Assembly: GCA_963757265.1 (NCBI GenBank)
Contig: CAVWRA010000006.1
Location: forward strand, 186,001 to 250,000
Length of the DNA: 64,000 bases
Direction: 5' to 3'
Origin: CAIVVT01 sp963757265
GTDB lineage: Bacteria; Acidobacteriota; Terriglobia; Bryobacterales; Bryobacteraceae
The notes under the pieces were generated by a model. That model was not told where the DNA came from, searched no databases, and saw only the letters and a list, made by a program, of their open reading frames with translations. The translations under genes were made by a program, and so were the position numbers. Numbering within the stretch: the first letter of the stretch is position 1; each line of letters starts with the position of its first letter. Shown in pieces: positions 8,849-18,186 of this stretch.

Positions 8849-9577
8849 ATGGCTACCCAACCCTCCGCCGCTGCCCCCGCACCCGAACCGGTTTCCCCGG
8901 TCATGGGTCTGATCGACGTTTTCATCAACCCCGGCCGCCTGTTTGCAGGGCTCGCCGGCATGCCGAAATGGGGCTGGCTCCTGCCCCTGGCCATCGGCGT
9001 GCTCGTCGCCGTGGTCATACAGATCGTCTTGCACCCCTACTCTGCGCGCGCCGTACTGGGCATGATCACCGACGATATGTCGCCCCAGATGGCGCAAGCG
9101 CTCCGTGAAAGCGCCGCCAAGCCCGCCGTGGGCTGGAGCCTGATCTGGCAGCCGATCATGTATGCGCTTGCGGTCCTGATCGGCGCCGGCGTTCTCACCG
9201 GCCTGGCCGCTATGTTCACCGCCAAGGGCAAGTTCATGGTGTTCTTCACCGGCGTGCTGTTCGCCAAGCTGGTGCTGGTGCCATCCCAAATCCTGACTTA
9301 CGTGATCGTCAGCCTGCGGGGCGTGGACTCGGTCAACAACATGATGGACCTGATCTGGACCATCGGGCCGGCGATGTTCGTGACCAGCAACAAGCTGCTG
9401 TTCAACATCCTCACCCAGATCCAGATCTTTGAAGTCTGGTACTTCGTGCTGCTCGTGATTCTGGTTGAAAAGGCCACAGGCGCCAAGCGCGGCACCTGCA
9501 TCCTCGTTGCGGCCATTTACTGGCTTCTCGGCGCCGCGGTCCAGGTGGGCTTGCTCGCCTTGACCGGCCTGCGCTGA
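8849..9577 (+). CDS. YIP1-family membrane protein
   Basis: A 242-residue protein with a short proline- and alanine-rich cytoplasmic N-terminus and five hydrophobic segments, typical of the Yip1 domain found in many bacterial membrane proteins of unknown role. The IDVFINPGRLFAGL sequence near the N-terminus is common to acidobacterial members. The start at 8849 is chosen because AAGGA lies 6 bp upstream; an in-frame start at 8807 has no such site. The function is not known. Confidence 0.78.
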   Translation: MATQPSAAAPAPEPVSPVMGLIDVFINPGRLFAGLAGMPKWGWLLPLAIGVLVAVVIQIVLHPYSARAVLGMITDDMSPQMAQALRESAAKPAVGWSLIWQPIMYALAVLIGAGVLTGLAAMFTAKGKFMVFFTGVLFAKLVLVPSQILTYVIVSLRGVDSVNNMMDLIWTIGPAMFVTSNKLLFNILTQIQIFEVWYFVLLVILVEKATGAKRGTCILVAAIYWLLGAAVQVGLLALTGLR

Positions 9578-9673
9578 GCCCCGGCTCTGCGACTGCCTCC
9601 GCTGCACAGCCCGGCTTGAACGACCGGGAACACACGGCGCCGGGCGCGCGGGCCTCGCGCCGCTGAATCCGGC

Positions 9674-10132
9674 CTACCTTGCCGGCGCGTACTTCTCCAG
9701 GAACTCCTGGAAGCGGGCCAGATTGTAGCTCTTGCCCTCTTCCAGTTCGCCGGTGTTCTTCGACACCATCAGTTTCCCCGTGCTGTCCAGCACGAACAGG
9801 TGCGGGTATCCGGTGACTTTCGGGTATTTCGCCAGGAATTCCTTGTTCGGATTCTCCGGGCTGAAGTTCACCTTCAGCACCACGTAGTCCCGCCTCAACA
9901 GCGCCAGCAGTTCGTCGTGGTCCGCCAGGAACTTGTCCATGCGGTGGCACCAGATGCACCACTCGCCGCCGACGTCCATCAGGATGTTCTTGTGCTCCCT
10001 GCCGGCCCGCTCGACGGCCGCCTTCAGGCCGGCATTCGGGTCGGCCTTGGGGTCGTATTTCATCTCCGACGGCGACTGGCCGGCGGCCGCCGCCGCCAGA
10101 ACCAGCGAGCAAACCAGCGTGCGCAGCATCAT
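9674..10132 (-). CDS. Secreted thioredoxin-like protein
   Basis: A 152-residue protein with a signal peptide (cleavage near AAAG-QS at residues 18-19) and a thioredoxin fold. The active site reads WCIWC with cysteines at 59 and 62, and the cis-proline region is TGYPHLFVLD. It resembles the thioredoxin_7/DUF255-type family rather than classical TrxA, whose site is WCGPC. It probably acts in the periplasm in disulfide reduction or exchange. It lies 10 bp downstream of no gene on the same strand other than pgk upstream (gap 10 bp), so co-transcription with pgk is possible. Confidence 0.85.
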   Translation of the reverse strand: MMLRTLVCSLVLAAAAAGQSPSEMKYDPKADPNAGLKAAVERAGREHKNILMDVGGEWCIWCHRMDKFLADHDELLALLRRDYVVLKVNFSPENPNKEFLAKYPKVTGYPHLFVLDSTGKLMVSKNTGELEEGKSYNLARFQEFLEKYAPAR

Positions 10133-10142
10133 CCCGGGCCGC

Positions 10143-11312
10143 TTACTTGTCCGTCAGCGCCGCCACGCCCGGCAGCGTAATCCCCGACAGGTACTCCAGC
10201 GACGCCCCGCCGCCGGTCGAGATGTGGCTGATCTTGTCGGCCACGCCGGCGTTCTTGACGGCCTTCTCTGAGTCGCCGCCGCCCACCACGGAAAGCGCGC
10301 CGCTATCGGCCACCGCCTTGGCCACCGCGACCGTCCCCGCATCGAACGGCTTCTTCTCGAAGACGCCCATCGGGCCGTTCCAGATAATCGTCTTGGCGGT
10401 CTTCAGGACTTCGGCGTAAGCCGCGCACGTCTTGGGCCCGATGTCCATGCCCATCTCGCCGTCGGGAATCACCTCCACCACTTCGTGCGGCGCGTTCTCG
10501 GCAAATGCCGCGGCCACCACGTGATCCACGGGCAGCATCAGCTTCTCGCCGTCATGCGCCAGAATCTCCTTCGCCAGCGCGACCTTGTCCTCTTCCACCA
10601 GTGACTTGCCGGTCGGCTTGCCCTGCGCCTTCATGAACGTGTACGCCATCGCCCCGCCGATCAGCAGCCGGTCGACGAACTTCAACAGGTTCTCGATCAC
10701 CTCGATCTTGTCCGACACCTTCGCCCCGCCCAGGATCCCGATGCACGGATGGGCCGGATTGTGCGTGCACTTTTCCAGGTACTCCAGCTCCTTCTCCATC
10801 AGCAGCCCCGCCGCGGCGGGCTTCAGGAACTCGATGATCCCGACCGTCGAGGCGTGCGCGCGGTGCGCCGTGCCGAAAGCGTCGTTGACATACACATCGC
10901 CCAGCCGCGCCAGTTGCTTCGAGAACTCGGGATCGTTCTTCTCCTCCGCGGCGTGATAGCGCAGGTTCTCGAGCAGCAACACCTGGCCCGGCGCGGGCAG
11001 CATCTTCTCGACCTCCGGACCAATACAGTCCGGCGCGAACTCGACCGGCTTGCCCAGCAACTCGCTCAGCCGCGCCGCCACCGGCTTCAGGCTCATCTCG
11101 GGATTCGCCTTGCCCTTGGGGCGGCCCAGGTGGCTCGCCAGCACCAGGCCTGCCCCGTGCTCGAGGGCATACTTGATGCTCGGCAGCGAAGCCTTGATGC
11201 GCTTGTCGGAGGTGATTTCCTGGCCCCCGGACGCCAGCGGAACATTGAAGTCAACGCGCATGAAAACGCGCTTGCCTTTGAGATCAAGATCGCGGATGGA
11301 GAGTTTGGCCAT
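10143..11312 (-). CDS. pgk: Phosphoglycerate kinase
   Basis: A 389-residue glycolytic enzyme transferring phosphate between 1,3-bisphosphoglycerate and ADP. The N-terminus [26 protein letters not shown] is typical, with [10 protein letters not shown], the hinge and [12 protein letters not shown], and the nucleotide loop [13 protein letters not shown] near the end. The start is set at 11312, where homologous proteins begin; the in-frame ATG at 11435 would add 41 residues unlike PGK. Only pgk is present, without gap or tpi, so the usual glycolytic cluster is split here. Confidence 0.95.
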   Translation of the reverse strand: MAKLSIRDLDLKGKRVFMRVDFNVPLASGGQEITSDKRIKASLPSIKYALEHGAGLVLASHLGRPKGKANPEMSLKPVAARLSELLGKPVEFAPDCIGPEVEKMLPAPGQVLLLENLRYHAAEEKNDPEFSKQLARLGDVYVNDAFGTAHRAHASTVGIIEFLKPAAAGLLMEKELEYLEKCTHNPAHPCIGILGGAKVSDKIEVIENLLKFVDRLLIGGAMAYTFMKAQGKPTGKSLVEEDKVALAKEILAHDGEKLMLPVDHVVAAAFAENAPHEVVEVIPDGEMGMDIGPKTCAAYAEVLKTAKTIIWNGPMGVFEKKPFDAGTVAVAKAVADSGALSVVGGGDSEKAVKNAGVADKISHISTGGGASLEYLSGITLPGVAALTDK

Positions 11313-11637
11313 AGTAGATAGAAGGACCTCATTCAAGATCCTAACATCCGATAAGGACCCTCCGCCCGTGGAGCGTTTACCTGGGCGCGCACGGGCGCTG
11401 AAATACAAAAAGTGAGGAACAAAGCCAATTGTCAACTTTTCTTTTTAGAATGAGTGACTTAAGAGGCTATCATTCGATATATTATTCGCTGAACATTCGC
11501 TTTGTCAAAGAGCGCGCTCCGCGTACCACGCAGGTGACGGGCTAATTCGAGCATAGCCCAGCGTGTCAGGCGGATTTTGGGCACGCGAAGACAGAGGCAA
11601 TGCCCCCACGCGCGCTCAAACGGCGCGGCCGGCAGGC
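11313..11637. other. Intergenic region upstream of pgk with a promoter-like and a boxA-like sequence
   Basis: This 325-bp stretch is unusually A+T-rich between 11400 and 11510 compared with its surroundings. On the minus strand TTGACA stands at 11430-11435, a perfect -35 match, but a good -10 at 16-18 bp is not visible (TTGTAT is 20 bp away). A minus-strand GCTCTTTGACAA-like sequence at about 11501-11514 resembles the boxA of rRNA leaders. A 60-codon ORF (11459-11641, minus) overlaps the stop of the sugar kinase by ATGA; I list it only as a finding. Confidence 0.4.
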
Positions 11638-12585
11638 TCATTTTTCGGCTTCGGGCAGCCCGCTCAACTGCACGCTGAGCCCGGCCAGGCGGTAGGCCTC
11701 GAGCAGCGCGCCGGCGGCCGGTCCGTGGAGCGGCGGGGCCACCGCGGCGAGGCTGTCGCGTTCAAGCAGCGTCCGGAAGCGCTCGAGCAGCCGGGCGGAC
11801 TTGAAGACGCCGCCGATGTAAGCCACGCGGGCGCATTCTTCAGCCTTGAACAGGCGCCCGCGCGCGGCCAGCGTGAGGCCGGCGAGGTGGTGCGCGGCCT
11901 CGTCGAGGAGACCCTCGGCGACGCGGTCGCCGGCCTCGGCGGCCTGGTCGACGAGTTGCGAAAGAGCGGCGATGCGGGGGCGGGGCCAGTCCTGGGTATA
12001 GAAGCGGTGCATCAGCTCGTTGGCGTCGCGCGCGGAGCCGGCCTGGAGCAGCGCCGCGCGCAAGGCGGTGGGCGGTCCCCAGCCCTCTTCCATCCGCAGG
12101 GCCGCGCGCAGCGCCTGGCGGGTGAGATCGAAGCCGCCGCCTTCGTCGCCGAAGACGTAGCCCCAACCGCCGAGGCGCGAGACCTGGCCGGTGGCGTTGC
12201 GCCCGAAGCAGATGGAGCCTGTTCCGGCGATGGTGATGAGGCCGGGCTGGCCGGCGTGCGCGCCGCTGAGGGCGATGAAGGCGTCGTGCGAGAGCAGGCG
12301 CCGGCGCAGGGTGAACATCGACGCGACCAGGGCGTCCTTATCGGACGGGCTGCCGGAGAAGCCGAAGCAGGCGGCCTCAAAGGCGACTTCGGAAGGGAGC
12401 CCCGCGGCCACGCGCGCCTGGTCCACGCAGCCGCCGACCGCGGCGCTGAAACGGGCCCGCGCCTCGGGGCCGGAGACGTGATTGCAAGGCCCGCCGCGGC
12501 CGACGCCGAGCACGCGTCCACTCGCGTCGCCGATCAGCGCCGTGGTGCTCGATTGTCCGCCGTCCACACCCAGAAAGTACTGCAC
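11638..12585 (-). CDS. BadF/BadG/BcrA/BcrD-type ATPase, probably an N-acetylglucosamine kinase
   Basis: A 315-residue member of the ASKHA fold. The N-terminal phosphate loop is LGVDGGQSSTTALIGD, the second ATP loop is ITIAGTGSICFGRN, and GWGYVFGDEGGGFDLTRQAL is the typical sugar-kinase block, followed by a third loop near YIGGVFKSARLLERF. This pattern matches the N-acetylglucosamine kinase branch (NAGK-like) rather than the enzyme-activase branch, which has a cysteine cluster missing here. The likely role is phosphorylating amino sugars from cell-wall recycling. It stands alone between pgk and cysK. Confidence 0.8.
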   Translation of the reverse strand: MQYFLGVDGGQSSTTALIGDASGRVLGVGRGGPCNHVSGPEARARFSAAVGGCVDQARVAAGLPSEVAFEAACFGFSGSPSDKDALVASMFTLRRRLLSHDAFIALSGAHAGQPGLITIAGTGSICFGRNATGQVSRLGGWGYVFGDEGGGFDLTRQALRAALRMEEGWGPPTALRAALLQAGSARDANELMHRFYTQDWPRPRIAALSQLVDQAAEAGDRVAEGLLDEAAHHLAGLTLAARGRLFKAEECARVAYIGGVFKSARLLERFRTLLERDSLAAVAPPLHGPAAGALLEAYRLAGLSVQLSGLPEAEK

Positions 12586-12688
12586 TGAGGGATCCTTCAG
12601 CGGTCCTTCAGTTTAGTGTAGTTCGGCCGCGGTGGACCGGGCGGCCCGCACCTGGCCTGTTCGGCCGGCATCCGCGCGCGGACACAGC

Positions 12689-13648
12689 TTAGTCGTTGAA
12701 CATGCCTTCGAACAAGGCCGAGCTGAGGTAGCGCTCACCGGCGTCGGGCAGCACGGTGACGATGAGCTTGCCGGCCATCTCGGGCTCCTGGGCCACGCGG
12801 ACGGCGGCGGCGACGGCGGCGCCGCAGGAGATCCCGGAGAGGATCCCTTCCTCGCGCGCCAGGCGGCGCGCCATCTCCATCGATTCCTCGTTGGTGACCA
12901 GCTCGACGCGGTCGATGACCGACAGGTCGAGCGTGCCGGGGATGAAACCCGCGCCGAGGCCCTGGATCTTGTGCGGACCGGGCTGCAGCGGCTGGCCGGC
13001 CCGGGCCTGCGTGATCACCGGGCTGTTGGTCGGCTCGACGGCGATGGAGGTGATCGCCTTGCCCTTGACTTGTTTGATGTAGCGCGACACGCCGGTGATG
13101 GTGCCGCCGGTGCCGACGCCGGAGACAAAGACGTCGATGCCGCCCGCGGTGTCGTCCCAGATTTCCGGCCCGGTGGTTTCAAAGTGGATCCGCGGATTGG
13201 CCGGGTTCTCAAACTGCTGCGGCAGGACGTAATGATCGGGATCCGAATTGCGGATCTCCTCGGCCTTGGCGATAGCGCCCTTCATGCCCTTGGCGCCTTC
13301 CGTCAGCACGAGCTTGGCGCCCAGGACGCGCAGCACTTTGCGGCGCTCCAGCGACATGGTTTCGGGCATGGTCAGCGTGATCGGGTAACCGCGCGCCGCG
13401 GCGACAAACGCCAGCGCGATGCCGGTGTTGCCGCTGGTCGGCTCGACGATCTCCTTGCCCGGCTTCAGGACGCCGCGTTTTTCGGCGTCCCAGATCATCG
13501 ACGCGCCGATGCGGCACTTGACCGAATACGCCGGGTTGCGGCCTTCGATTTTCGCCGCAACTGTTCCGTGGCAGCCCGCGGTGACCCGGTTCAGCCGGAC
13601 CAGCGGCGTCTTTCCAATGCTCAAAGAGTTGTCTGCGTAAACTGGCAT
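12689..13648 (-). CDS. cysK: Cysteine synthase A (O-acetylserine sulfhydrylase)
   Basis: A 319-residue PLP enzyme making cysteine from O-acetylserine and sulfide. The PLP lysine is K44 in [11 protein letters not shown], the substrate-binding loop TSGNTG is at 71-76, and the phosphate-cradle glycine loop [14 protein letters not shown] is intact. It follows the rrf2 gene by 3 bp on the same strand. In Bacillus the Rrf2-type repressor CymR forms a complex with CysK that senses cysteine, so the pairing suggests the same logic here; that is inference from gene order. Confidence 0.93.
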   Translation of the reverse strand: MPVYADNSLSIGKTPLVRLNRVTAGCHGTVAAKIEGRNPAYSVKCRIGASMIWDAEKRGVLKPGKEIVEPTSGNTGIALAFVAAARGYPITLTMPETMSLERRKVLRVLGAKLVLTEGAKGMKGAIAKAEEIRNSDPDHYVLPQQFENPANPRIHFETTGPEIWDDTAGGIDVFVSGVGTGGTITGVSRYIKQVKGKAITSIAVEPTNSPVITQARAGQPLQPGPHKIQGLGAGFIPGTLDLSVIDRVELVTNEESMEMARRLAREEGILSGISCGAAVAAAVRVAQEPEMAGKLIVTVLPDAGERYLSSALFEGMFND

Positions 13649-13651
13649 TTC

Positions 13652-14071
13652 CTAGATCTCCCAATTCGGTGCGAACTGTGTTTTCCGCTCGCGCCATCGG
13701 CGGGCGAGCTCGGCGATTGTCATGTGGTCGACCACCGCGCCGATGGCGGCACTGACCTCATCCCACAGGAACTCGATCGGCCCAGGCTCCTCCGCGGCAT
13801 GCGCGGAGCGGCCGCCCTCCACGGCGCGCACCACCTGCCCGACCGTGATCGATTCGGCGGGACGGGCCAGCATGTAGCCGCCCTCGGCGCCGCGGCGCGA
13901 CTCGAGGAGGCCGCGCTTGCGCAGGTCGGAGAGGATGGTTTCGAGGAACTTCTGCGGAATGCGCTGGCGCGAGGCGATGTCGGAGATGCGGATCGGCTCG
14001 GTGAGCGAGCCAGCCACGGCCAGGTCGAGCACCGCGCGCAGCGCGTACTCGCATTTCACCGAAGCGTTCAT
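13652..14071 (-). CDS. Rrf2-family transcriptional regulator, CymR-like
   Basis: A 139-residue winged-helix protein. MNASVKCEYALRAVLDLA aligns with the usual Rrf2 start, so 14071 is preferred over in-frame ATGs at 14089 and 14116. The HTH segment is ISDIASRQRIPQKFLETILSDLRKRGLLESRRGAEGGYMLAR. The region that carries three cluster-binding cysteines in IscR and NsrR reads EGGRSAHAAEEPG here, with no cysteine, so an Fe-S-free, CymR-type regulator is more likely. It is the first gene of an rrf2-cysK pair, and a palindrome sits just upstream (14095-14112). Confidence 0.88.
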   Translation of the reverse strand: MNASVKCEYALRAVLDLAVAGSLTEPIRISDIASRQRIPQKFLETILSDLRKRGLLESRRGAEGGYMLARPAESITVGQVVRAVEGGRSAHAAEEPGPIEFLWDEVSAAIGAVVDHMTIAELARRWRERKTQFAPNWEI

Positions 14072-14094
14072 CAGGCTTGGGCTTGGCATATCCC

Positions 14095-14112
14095 TAATCC
14101 GACTAGAGATTA
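14095..14112 (-). promoter_or_regulatory. Candidate Rrf2 operator
   Basis: The sequence TAATCCGACTAGAGATTA has inverted TAATC/GATTA arms around an 8-bp centre that contains CTAG. It begins 23 bp upstream of the rrf2 start at 14071. Position and symmetry fit autoregulation by the Rrf2 protein, but binding is not shown and no second copy was found. Confidence 0.35.
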
Positions 14113-14396
14113 CCATGTTCTCAATCCAGGATGCAATGGGAAAGATTCGGGGGAGGATGGATGGGCGGTTGCGGAGGCGGAGCAGGAACGCTCCTCAAGG
14201 GGCTGCGACGAGAGGCGCGATCGATTGATGGGAAATCATTTAGGAGTGTTTCAAGGAAAGCCAGATTCCCGCCGCCGGCTGGAAGCTGGGCCCCCAGAAC
14301 GGCGGCGGGGTACGCCGGGGAGAACCCGCAAACGAACGCGCCTCTCCGATCGAGCGGTGGCAAAGGATGCGGCTGAACGCCGACCCTGGGGCGCGC

Positions 14397-14948
14397 TCAG
14401 TACGTCGTTGAGATTCGGTACGCGACACCATTGTCGAGACCCGCGCCTGGTGTGCCCGGAGCGGGGCCTTCGACAATCATGTGGAGTTCAACCTGCGCGG
14501 GCGCCCACCAGTCCGGAGCAGGCCTGAAGACCGGGACCAGCACGCGCGAGATGGGCCCCACTACCGCGCCTCCCAATTCGGCGATCTGCAGCGAAAAGCT
14601 GGCCTCGACCCTGCAGTTTGCGCCAATCGAGTACTTCAGGCCGACGAACGTGGCGTTCAACTGGTTCCCGGCCGCATTCATCGAAACCCAGCCGGTTCCC
14701 CCACCCGTTTCGTTATACGTGTGGGCCCCGACCCAGGAGAAGGGAACGAGCCCCACAGGCATCGGCGGCAGACCCGGAATGCCCGCCAGTAGCTTTGACA
14801 AGTCGATGAATCCACTGCCGGACATCGTGTAGGTGCCGCGCAGATCGTAATTGGTTACGTGGCCGCAGTCCTGCGCCGCCGCAATCGGGCAAAGCGCCAA
14901 CCCCAGCAGGACGATCGTCAATCCACAAACGAATTTCATGCCTCGCAT
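14397..14948 (-). CDS. Secreted hypothetical protein
   Basis: A 183-residue protein with a clear signal peptide (MKFVCGLTIVLLGLALCPIAAAQ). The start at 14948 is chosen because AGGAG lies 7 bp before it; an earlier ATG at 15002 would add a charged, non-signal extension. The mature part begins CGHVTNYDLRGTYTMSGSGFID and is rich in glycine, with two cysteines. The 'YDLRGTYTMSG' start is reminiscent of small secreted acidobacterial proteins, but I do not recognise a family. It may be a single beta-rich domain. Confidence 0.65.
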   Translation of the reverse strand: MRGMKFVCGLTIVLLGLALCPIAAAQDCGHVTNYDLRGTYTMSGSGFIDLSKLLAGIPGLPPMPVGLVPFSWVGAHTYNETGGGTGWVSMNAAGNQLNATFVGLKYSIGANCRVEASFSLQIAELGGAVVGPISRVLVPVFRPAPDWWAPAQVELHMIVEGPAPGTPGAGLDNGVAYRISTTY

Positions 14949-15030
14949 TTCTATTCTCCTTTCGTGTCTGGTTGAATCCGACCCTCGTGTCGTCTTTCGC
15001 AAGACGAAAAACCGGCATGGAATCTCCTAC

Positions 15031-15240
15031 TCACAGAAAGGCCCGGTGCCGTGGCACTTTCCGCCAGGCACAGCCCTCGCGGACGAACAACTGCCAACCA
15101 TTTTGGGGCTTCACCAACCGCGCGGCGATATCCCGCCCAACGGCCACGCCCGCCCATGCCACACAGACCGCCACGCCCGCGCCCAGAGCGATTTTGGCGA
15201 GCATCAGCCAGAGCGCTCCGGTCTCACCCCAAGGCGCCAT
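15031..15240 (-). CDS. Possible small one-TM protein
   Basis: A 69-residue ORF starting at MAPWGETGALWLM with one strong hydrophobic helix (about residues 8-34) and a basic C-terminus. A start at 15303 would add 21 very basic residues. No family is recognised and the ribosome-binding site is weak, so it may not be real. It lies head to head with the regulator gene at 15354. Confidence 0.35.
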   Translation of the reverse strand: MAPWGETGALWLMLAKIALGAGVAVCVAWAGVAVGRDIAARLVKPQNGWQLFVREGCAWRKVPRHRAFL

Positions 15241-15353
15241 GGCTCGCCCCCTCTTGTGCTCCTTTCTTTGGCGCCGGAACCTGCGGAAATCCTTGCCCTG
15301 CAATAAGGAGCTTGCGATAATCGGGCCGTCAGCGCATGAAGCGAGGCTGAAAT

Positions 15354-17216
15354 TTGGCTGAATCCTGGCTGAAGGTCGTTCACCCGCAGCCGGACGCCGA
15401 TTCGGTGGCTCGAACCGGAGGGCCCGGCAAGGCCGACGCGGCTCTAGGTCCCGCGGATCGGGAGACCGAAGTCCTGGCCGGCGCGCCCGCAGTTCCGGAA
15501 CGCTACCGTGCCGGGGATCTGCAGGTGGATGTCAGCGCCGGCGTGGTGATGCGCGGCGCGGAGACCCTGGAGCTGTCGCCCCTCACCTTCGCCCTGCTGG
15601 CGGCGCTGGTCCGGCAGGCGCCCAACATCGTCCGCCGCCAGGACCTGTTGACCACGGTCTGGCCCGAAGAGTTCGTCAACGACGATACGCTGTCGCAACG
15701 CGTGCGGATGCTGCGGGAGGCGCTCGGCGATGTGGCCGAGGAGCGGCGCTACGTAGCCTCAGTGCGAGGCTGGGGCTACCGCATCGTCCCGCCGGTCGCG
15801 CGCCTGGAAGAGCAGGTCCAGGCGATCCGCTCGCTGGCGGTCCTGCCCCTGGCCAATCTGACGGGCGACCCCGAACAGGAGTATTTCGCCGACGGCATGA
15901 CCGAGACGCTGATCCTGGCGCTGGCCCGGATCCACTCCCTCAAGGTCATCTCGCGAACCTCCGTGATGCGTTACAAGCATGCCAACCGGCGCCTGCCGCA
16001 GATCGCACGCGAACTCTCCGTCGACGCCGTCGTCGAAGGCACAGTCCTGGCCGCCGCGGGCCGCGTGCGCGTCAGCGTCCAATTGATCCGTGCCGCCACC
16101 GACGAACATCTCTGGTCCGAGTGCTATGACCGCCCGCTGGAGGACGTCTTCGCGCTGCACAGCGACCTGGCGCGATCAATGGCCCGGGAAATCCGGGCCG
16201 TCGTCAGCCCGGAGGAACAGGATCGGCTCGAGAGGCGCCGCCGCGTGGATCCAGTGGCGCACGAGTCCGAATTGCGCGGCCGGTACTTCCTGGCGAGGTT
16301 CACGCCCCCGGATCTCGAGCGGGCCATCGCCTGGTTCGAACAGGCCGTGGCCCGAGACGCTTCCTTTGCTGAAGCGCTGTCCGGCCTGGCGCACGCCAGT
16401 TTCGAGCGGGCGGGGCCGCTCGGAGTGGACTTGACTGTCAGTCGCCAGCGCGAACTGCTGAGCCGGGCCAAGACGGGCGCGCAGCAGGCCCTTTCCATTG
16501 ACCCCACCCTGGCAGAGGCGCAGGGCGTTCTGGGCGTCGTCCGGTTGTTCCTGGATTGGGACTGGGACGGAGCCGCAGTTGCATTGGAGAATGCACTCGA
16601 ACTCGACTCCAACTCATGCTACGCACACGCCTTTCGCGCCGTGCTGGCGAGTACGACGCTGGACGTCGCGCGCACGCTGGATGAAATGCGCCGCGCTCTC
16701 GAACTGGATCCGCTGAACCTGCTGGTGCGCGCCGAGGCCGGCGAATGCTGCTACTGGGTCCGGGAATACGGCCAGGCCCGCGCGTACGTCTCGGAGACGC
16801 TTGAACTCGACCCCTCATTCACTCGTGCCCATTTTGTCCTCGGACGGCTGCATGAGAATGAGGGTAGGCTCACAGACGCCATCGACGAGTACGAGAAGGC
16901 TGGGTTGATCGAACCCGGGGCTCGCGCAGCCCGGCAGGCCCTCCGCCGCGGCGGGCCGGCCGGGTACCATCGGTGGGTGTTGCGCAGCAGCGCGATGGGC
17001 GGCCTTGTTGCCCAGGGGAATCAGTGCGAACGGCCCTTCTATCAGGCCAGAACCCACGCCCGTCTGGGCGACGCCGATGCAGCCATCCTTTGCCTCGAGC
17101 GGTCGTACGAACAACGAGATGGTCTGCTCGCATTATTGAAGGCGCAGGATTGGTGGGACGCGATTCGCACGGACGCGCGGTTCGCTGACCTAGTCCGACG
17201 GGTGGGAATTCCCTAA
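15354..17216 (+). CDS. Winged-helix / TolB-like / TPR transcriptional regulator
   Basis: A 620-residue protein. Residues about 45-145 are an OmpR/CadC-type DNA-binding domain (LQVDVSAGVVMRGAETLELSP, LLTTVWPEEFVNDDTLSQRVRMLREALGD, RYVASVRGWGYRI). Then comes the adenylate-cyclase-associated TolB-like segment (AVLPLANLTGDPEQEYFADGMTETLI), and residues about 320-590 hold TPR repeats. Unlike CadC there is no membrane helix between the domains, so it is probably cytosolic. Such proteins are numerous in Acidobacteriota; the signal is unknown. The TTG at 15354 is the first start; a GTG near 15404 is an alternative. Confidence 0.85.
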   Translation: MAESWLKVVHPQPDADSVARTGGPGKADAALGPADRETEVLAGAPAVPERYRAGDLQVDVSAGVVMRGAETLELSPLTFALLAALVRQAPNIVRRQDLLTTVWPEEFVNDDTLSQRVRMLREALGDVAEERRYVASVRGWGYRIVPPVARLEEQVQAIRSLAVLPLANLTGDPEQEYFADGMTETLILALARIHSLKVISRTSVMRYKHANRRLPQIARELSVDAVVEGTVLAAAGRVRVSVQLIRAATDEHLWSECYDRPLEDVFALHSDLARSMAREIRAVVSPEEQDRLERRRRVDPVAHESELRGRYFLARFTPPDLERAIAWFEQAVARDASFAEALSGLAHASFERAGPLGVDLTVSRQRELLSRAKTGAQQALSIDPTLAEAQGVLGVVRLFLDWDWDGAAVALENALELDSNSCYAHAFRAVLASTTLDVARTLDEMRRALELDPLNLLVRAEAGECCYWVREYGQARAYVSETLELDPSFTRAHFVLGRLHENEGRLTDAIDEYEKAGLIEPGARAARQALRRGGPAGYHRWVLRSSAMGGLVAQGNQCERPFYQARTHARLGDADAAILCLERSYEQRDGLLALLKAQDWWDAIRTDARFADLVRRVGIP

Positions 17217-17258
17217 GCGCTCGTCCCCTTCAAGGACGCGGCCGCGAATTGCTCGGCA

Positions 17259-18104
17259 CTACACGTCGCAGATCGTCAGCATGGCGTCGAGCGTTTTGAG
17301 CGCGTCGAGCCCCTGCGCAGGCGAGTACTCGTGCGACATGTACCCGGTGTAGCCCAGGTCGACGAGCGCTTGCGCGATGGCTTTGTAGTTGAGCTCCTGG
17401 GTGTCGTCCATCTGATGCCGGCCGGGCACGCCGGCGGTGTGGAAGTGGCCGAGATACTGGAAGTTGTCGCGGATGGTGCGGATGACATCGCCCTCCATGA
17501 TCTGCATATGGTAGATGTCATACAGCAATTTGAAGCGCGGTGAATTGACGCGCCGGGCGATCTCCACGCCCCAGACGGTGTGGTCGCACTGGTAGTCCTT
17601 GTGATCCACCTTGGAGTTCAGCAGCTCCAGGCAGATCGTCACGCCTTCGCTCTCGGCAATCGGCACGACCTTTTTCAAAATCTTGTAACACGCGTCCCAG
17701 CCCTGTTCGTCGCTCTTGCCGCGGCGATTGCCGGAGAGCGCAATCATCGTGGAAACGCCGTGCTGGGCGCACAGCGGCAGCTTGGTCCGGAATTGCTGCT
17801 CGATCCAGGCGTGGTTGGCTTCGTCGTTGATGCCGTCAGTGAGACGCCCGCCGCCGGGGATCATGTTGGGCTTCAGCCCGTATTTCTCGATGATCGGCCA
17901 GTGGTCGGGCTCCTGCAGGTCGAAGACCTGGACGCCCAGCAGCGCCGCGTTCCTGCATTGATCCTCAAAGCTCATGCCGCGGCCGAACACGCTGCCGCAG
18001 ACGCCCTGCTTCAGGCGCAGCTTGCGCGATTTTTTCTGGCCCGGCTCGATTTGCGCGGCGAGCGGAATGCTCAGGCCGGCGGCGACCAGTTGGCGGCGTG
18101 TCAT
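17259..18104 (-). CDS. Hydroxypyruvate-isomerase-like TIM-barrel protein, exported
   Basis: A 281-residue xylose-isomerase-like TIM barrel. The N-terminus MTRRQLVAAGLSIPLAAQ carries an RR motif like a Tat or secretory signal. The barrel shows ICLELLNSKVDHKDYQCDH, LLYDIYHMQIMEGD and HFHTAGVPGRHQMDDTQELNY, with the glutamate, aspartate and histidine ligands expected for the Hyi family. Exported members are common in Acidobacteriota and Planctomycetota, where their substrates are unknown. It sits alone between the regulator and an unknown gene. Confidence 0.82.
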   Translation of the reverse strand: MTRRQLVAAGLSIPLAAQIEPGQKKSRKLRLKQGVCGSVFGRGMSFEDQCRNAALLGVQVFDLQEPDHWPIIEKYGLKPNMIPGGGRLTDGINDEANHAWIEQQFRTKLPLCAQHGVSTMIALSGNRRGKSDEQGWDACYKILKKVVPIAESEGVTICLELLNSKVDHKDYQCDHTVWGVEIARRVNSPRFKLLYDIYHMQIMEGDVIRTIRDNFQYLGHFHTAGVPGRHQMDDTQELNYKAIAQALVDLGYTGYMSHEYSPAQGLDALKTLDAMLTICDV

Positions 18105-18186
18105 ATTGGGTTTGCCTCACGGGATATCCTACATGAATCGGCGCTGAAGGATCGCCGCGGAAGGAAGCGGAGGAGCGGGGATTGAG

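Noticed and set aside
11430..11435. Promoter of pgk
   Set aside because: A perfect TTGACA is present but no -10 at normal spacing, so it is only mentioned, not claimed.
12632..14527. A 631-codon plus-strand ORF across cysK and rrf2
   Set aside because: It is the antisense shadow of two well-recognised genes.
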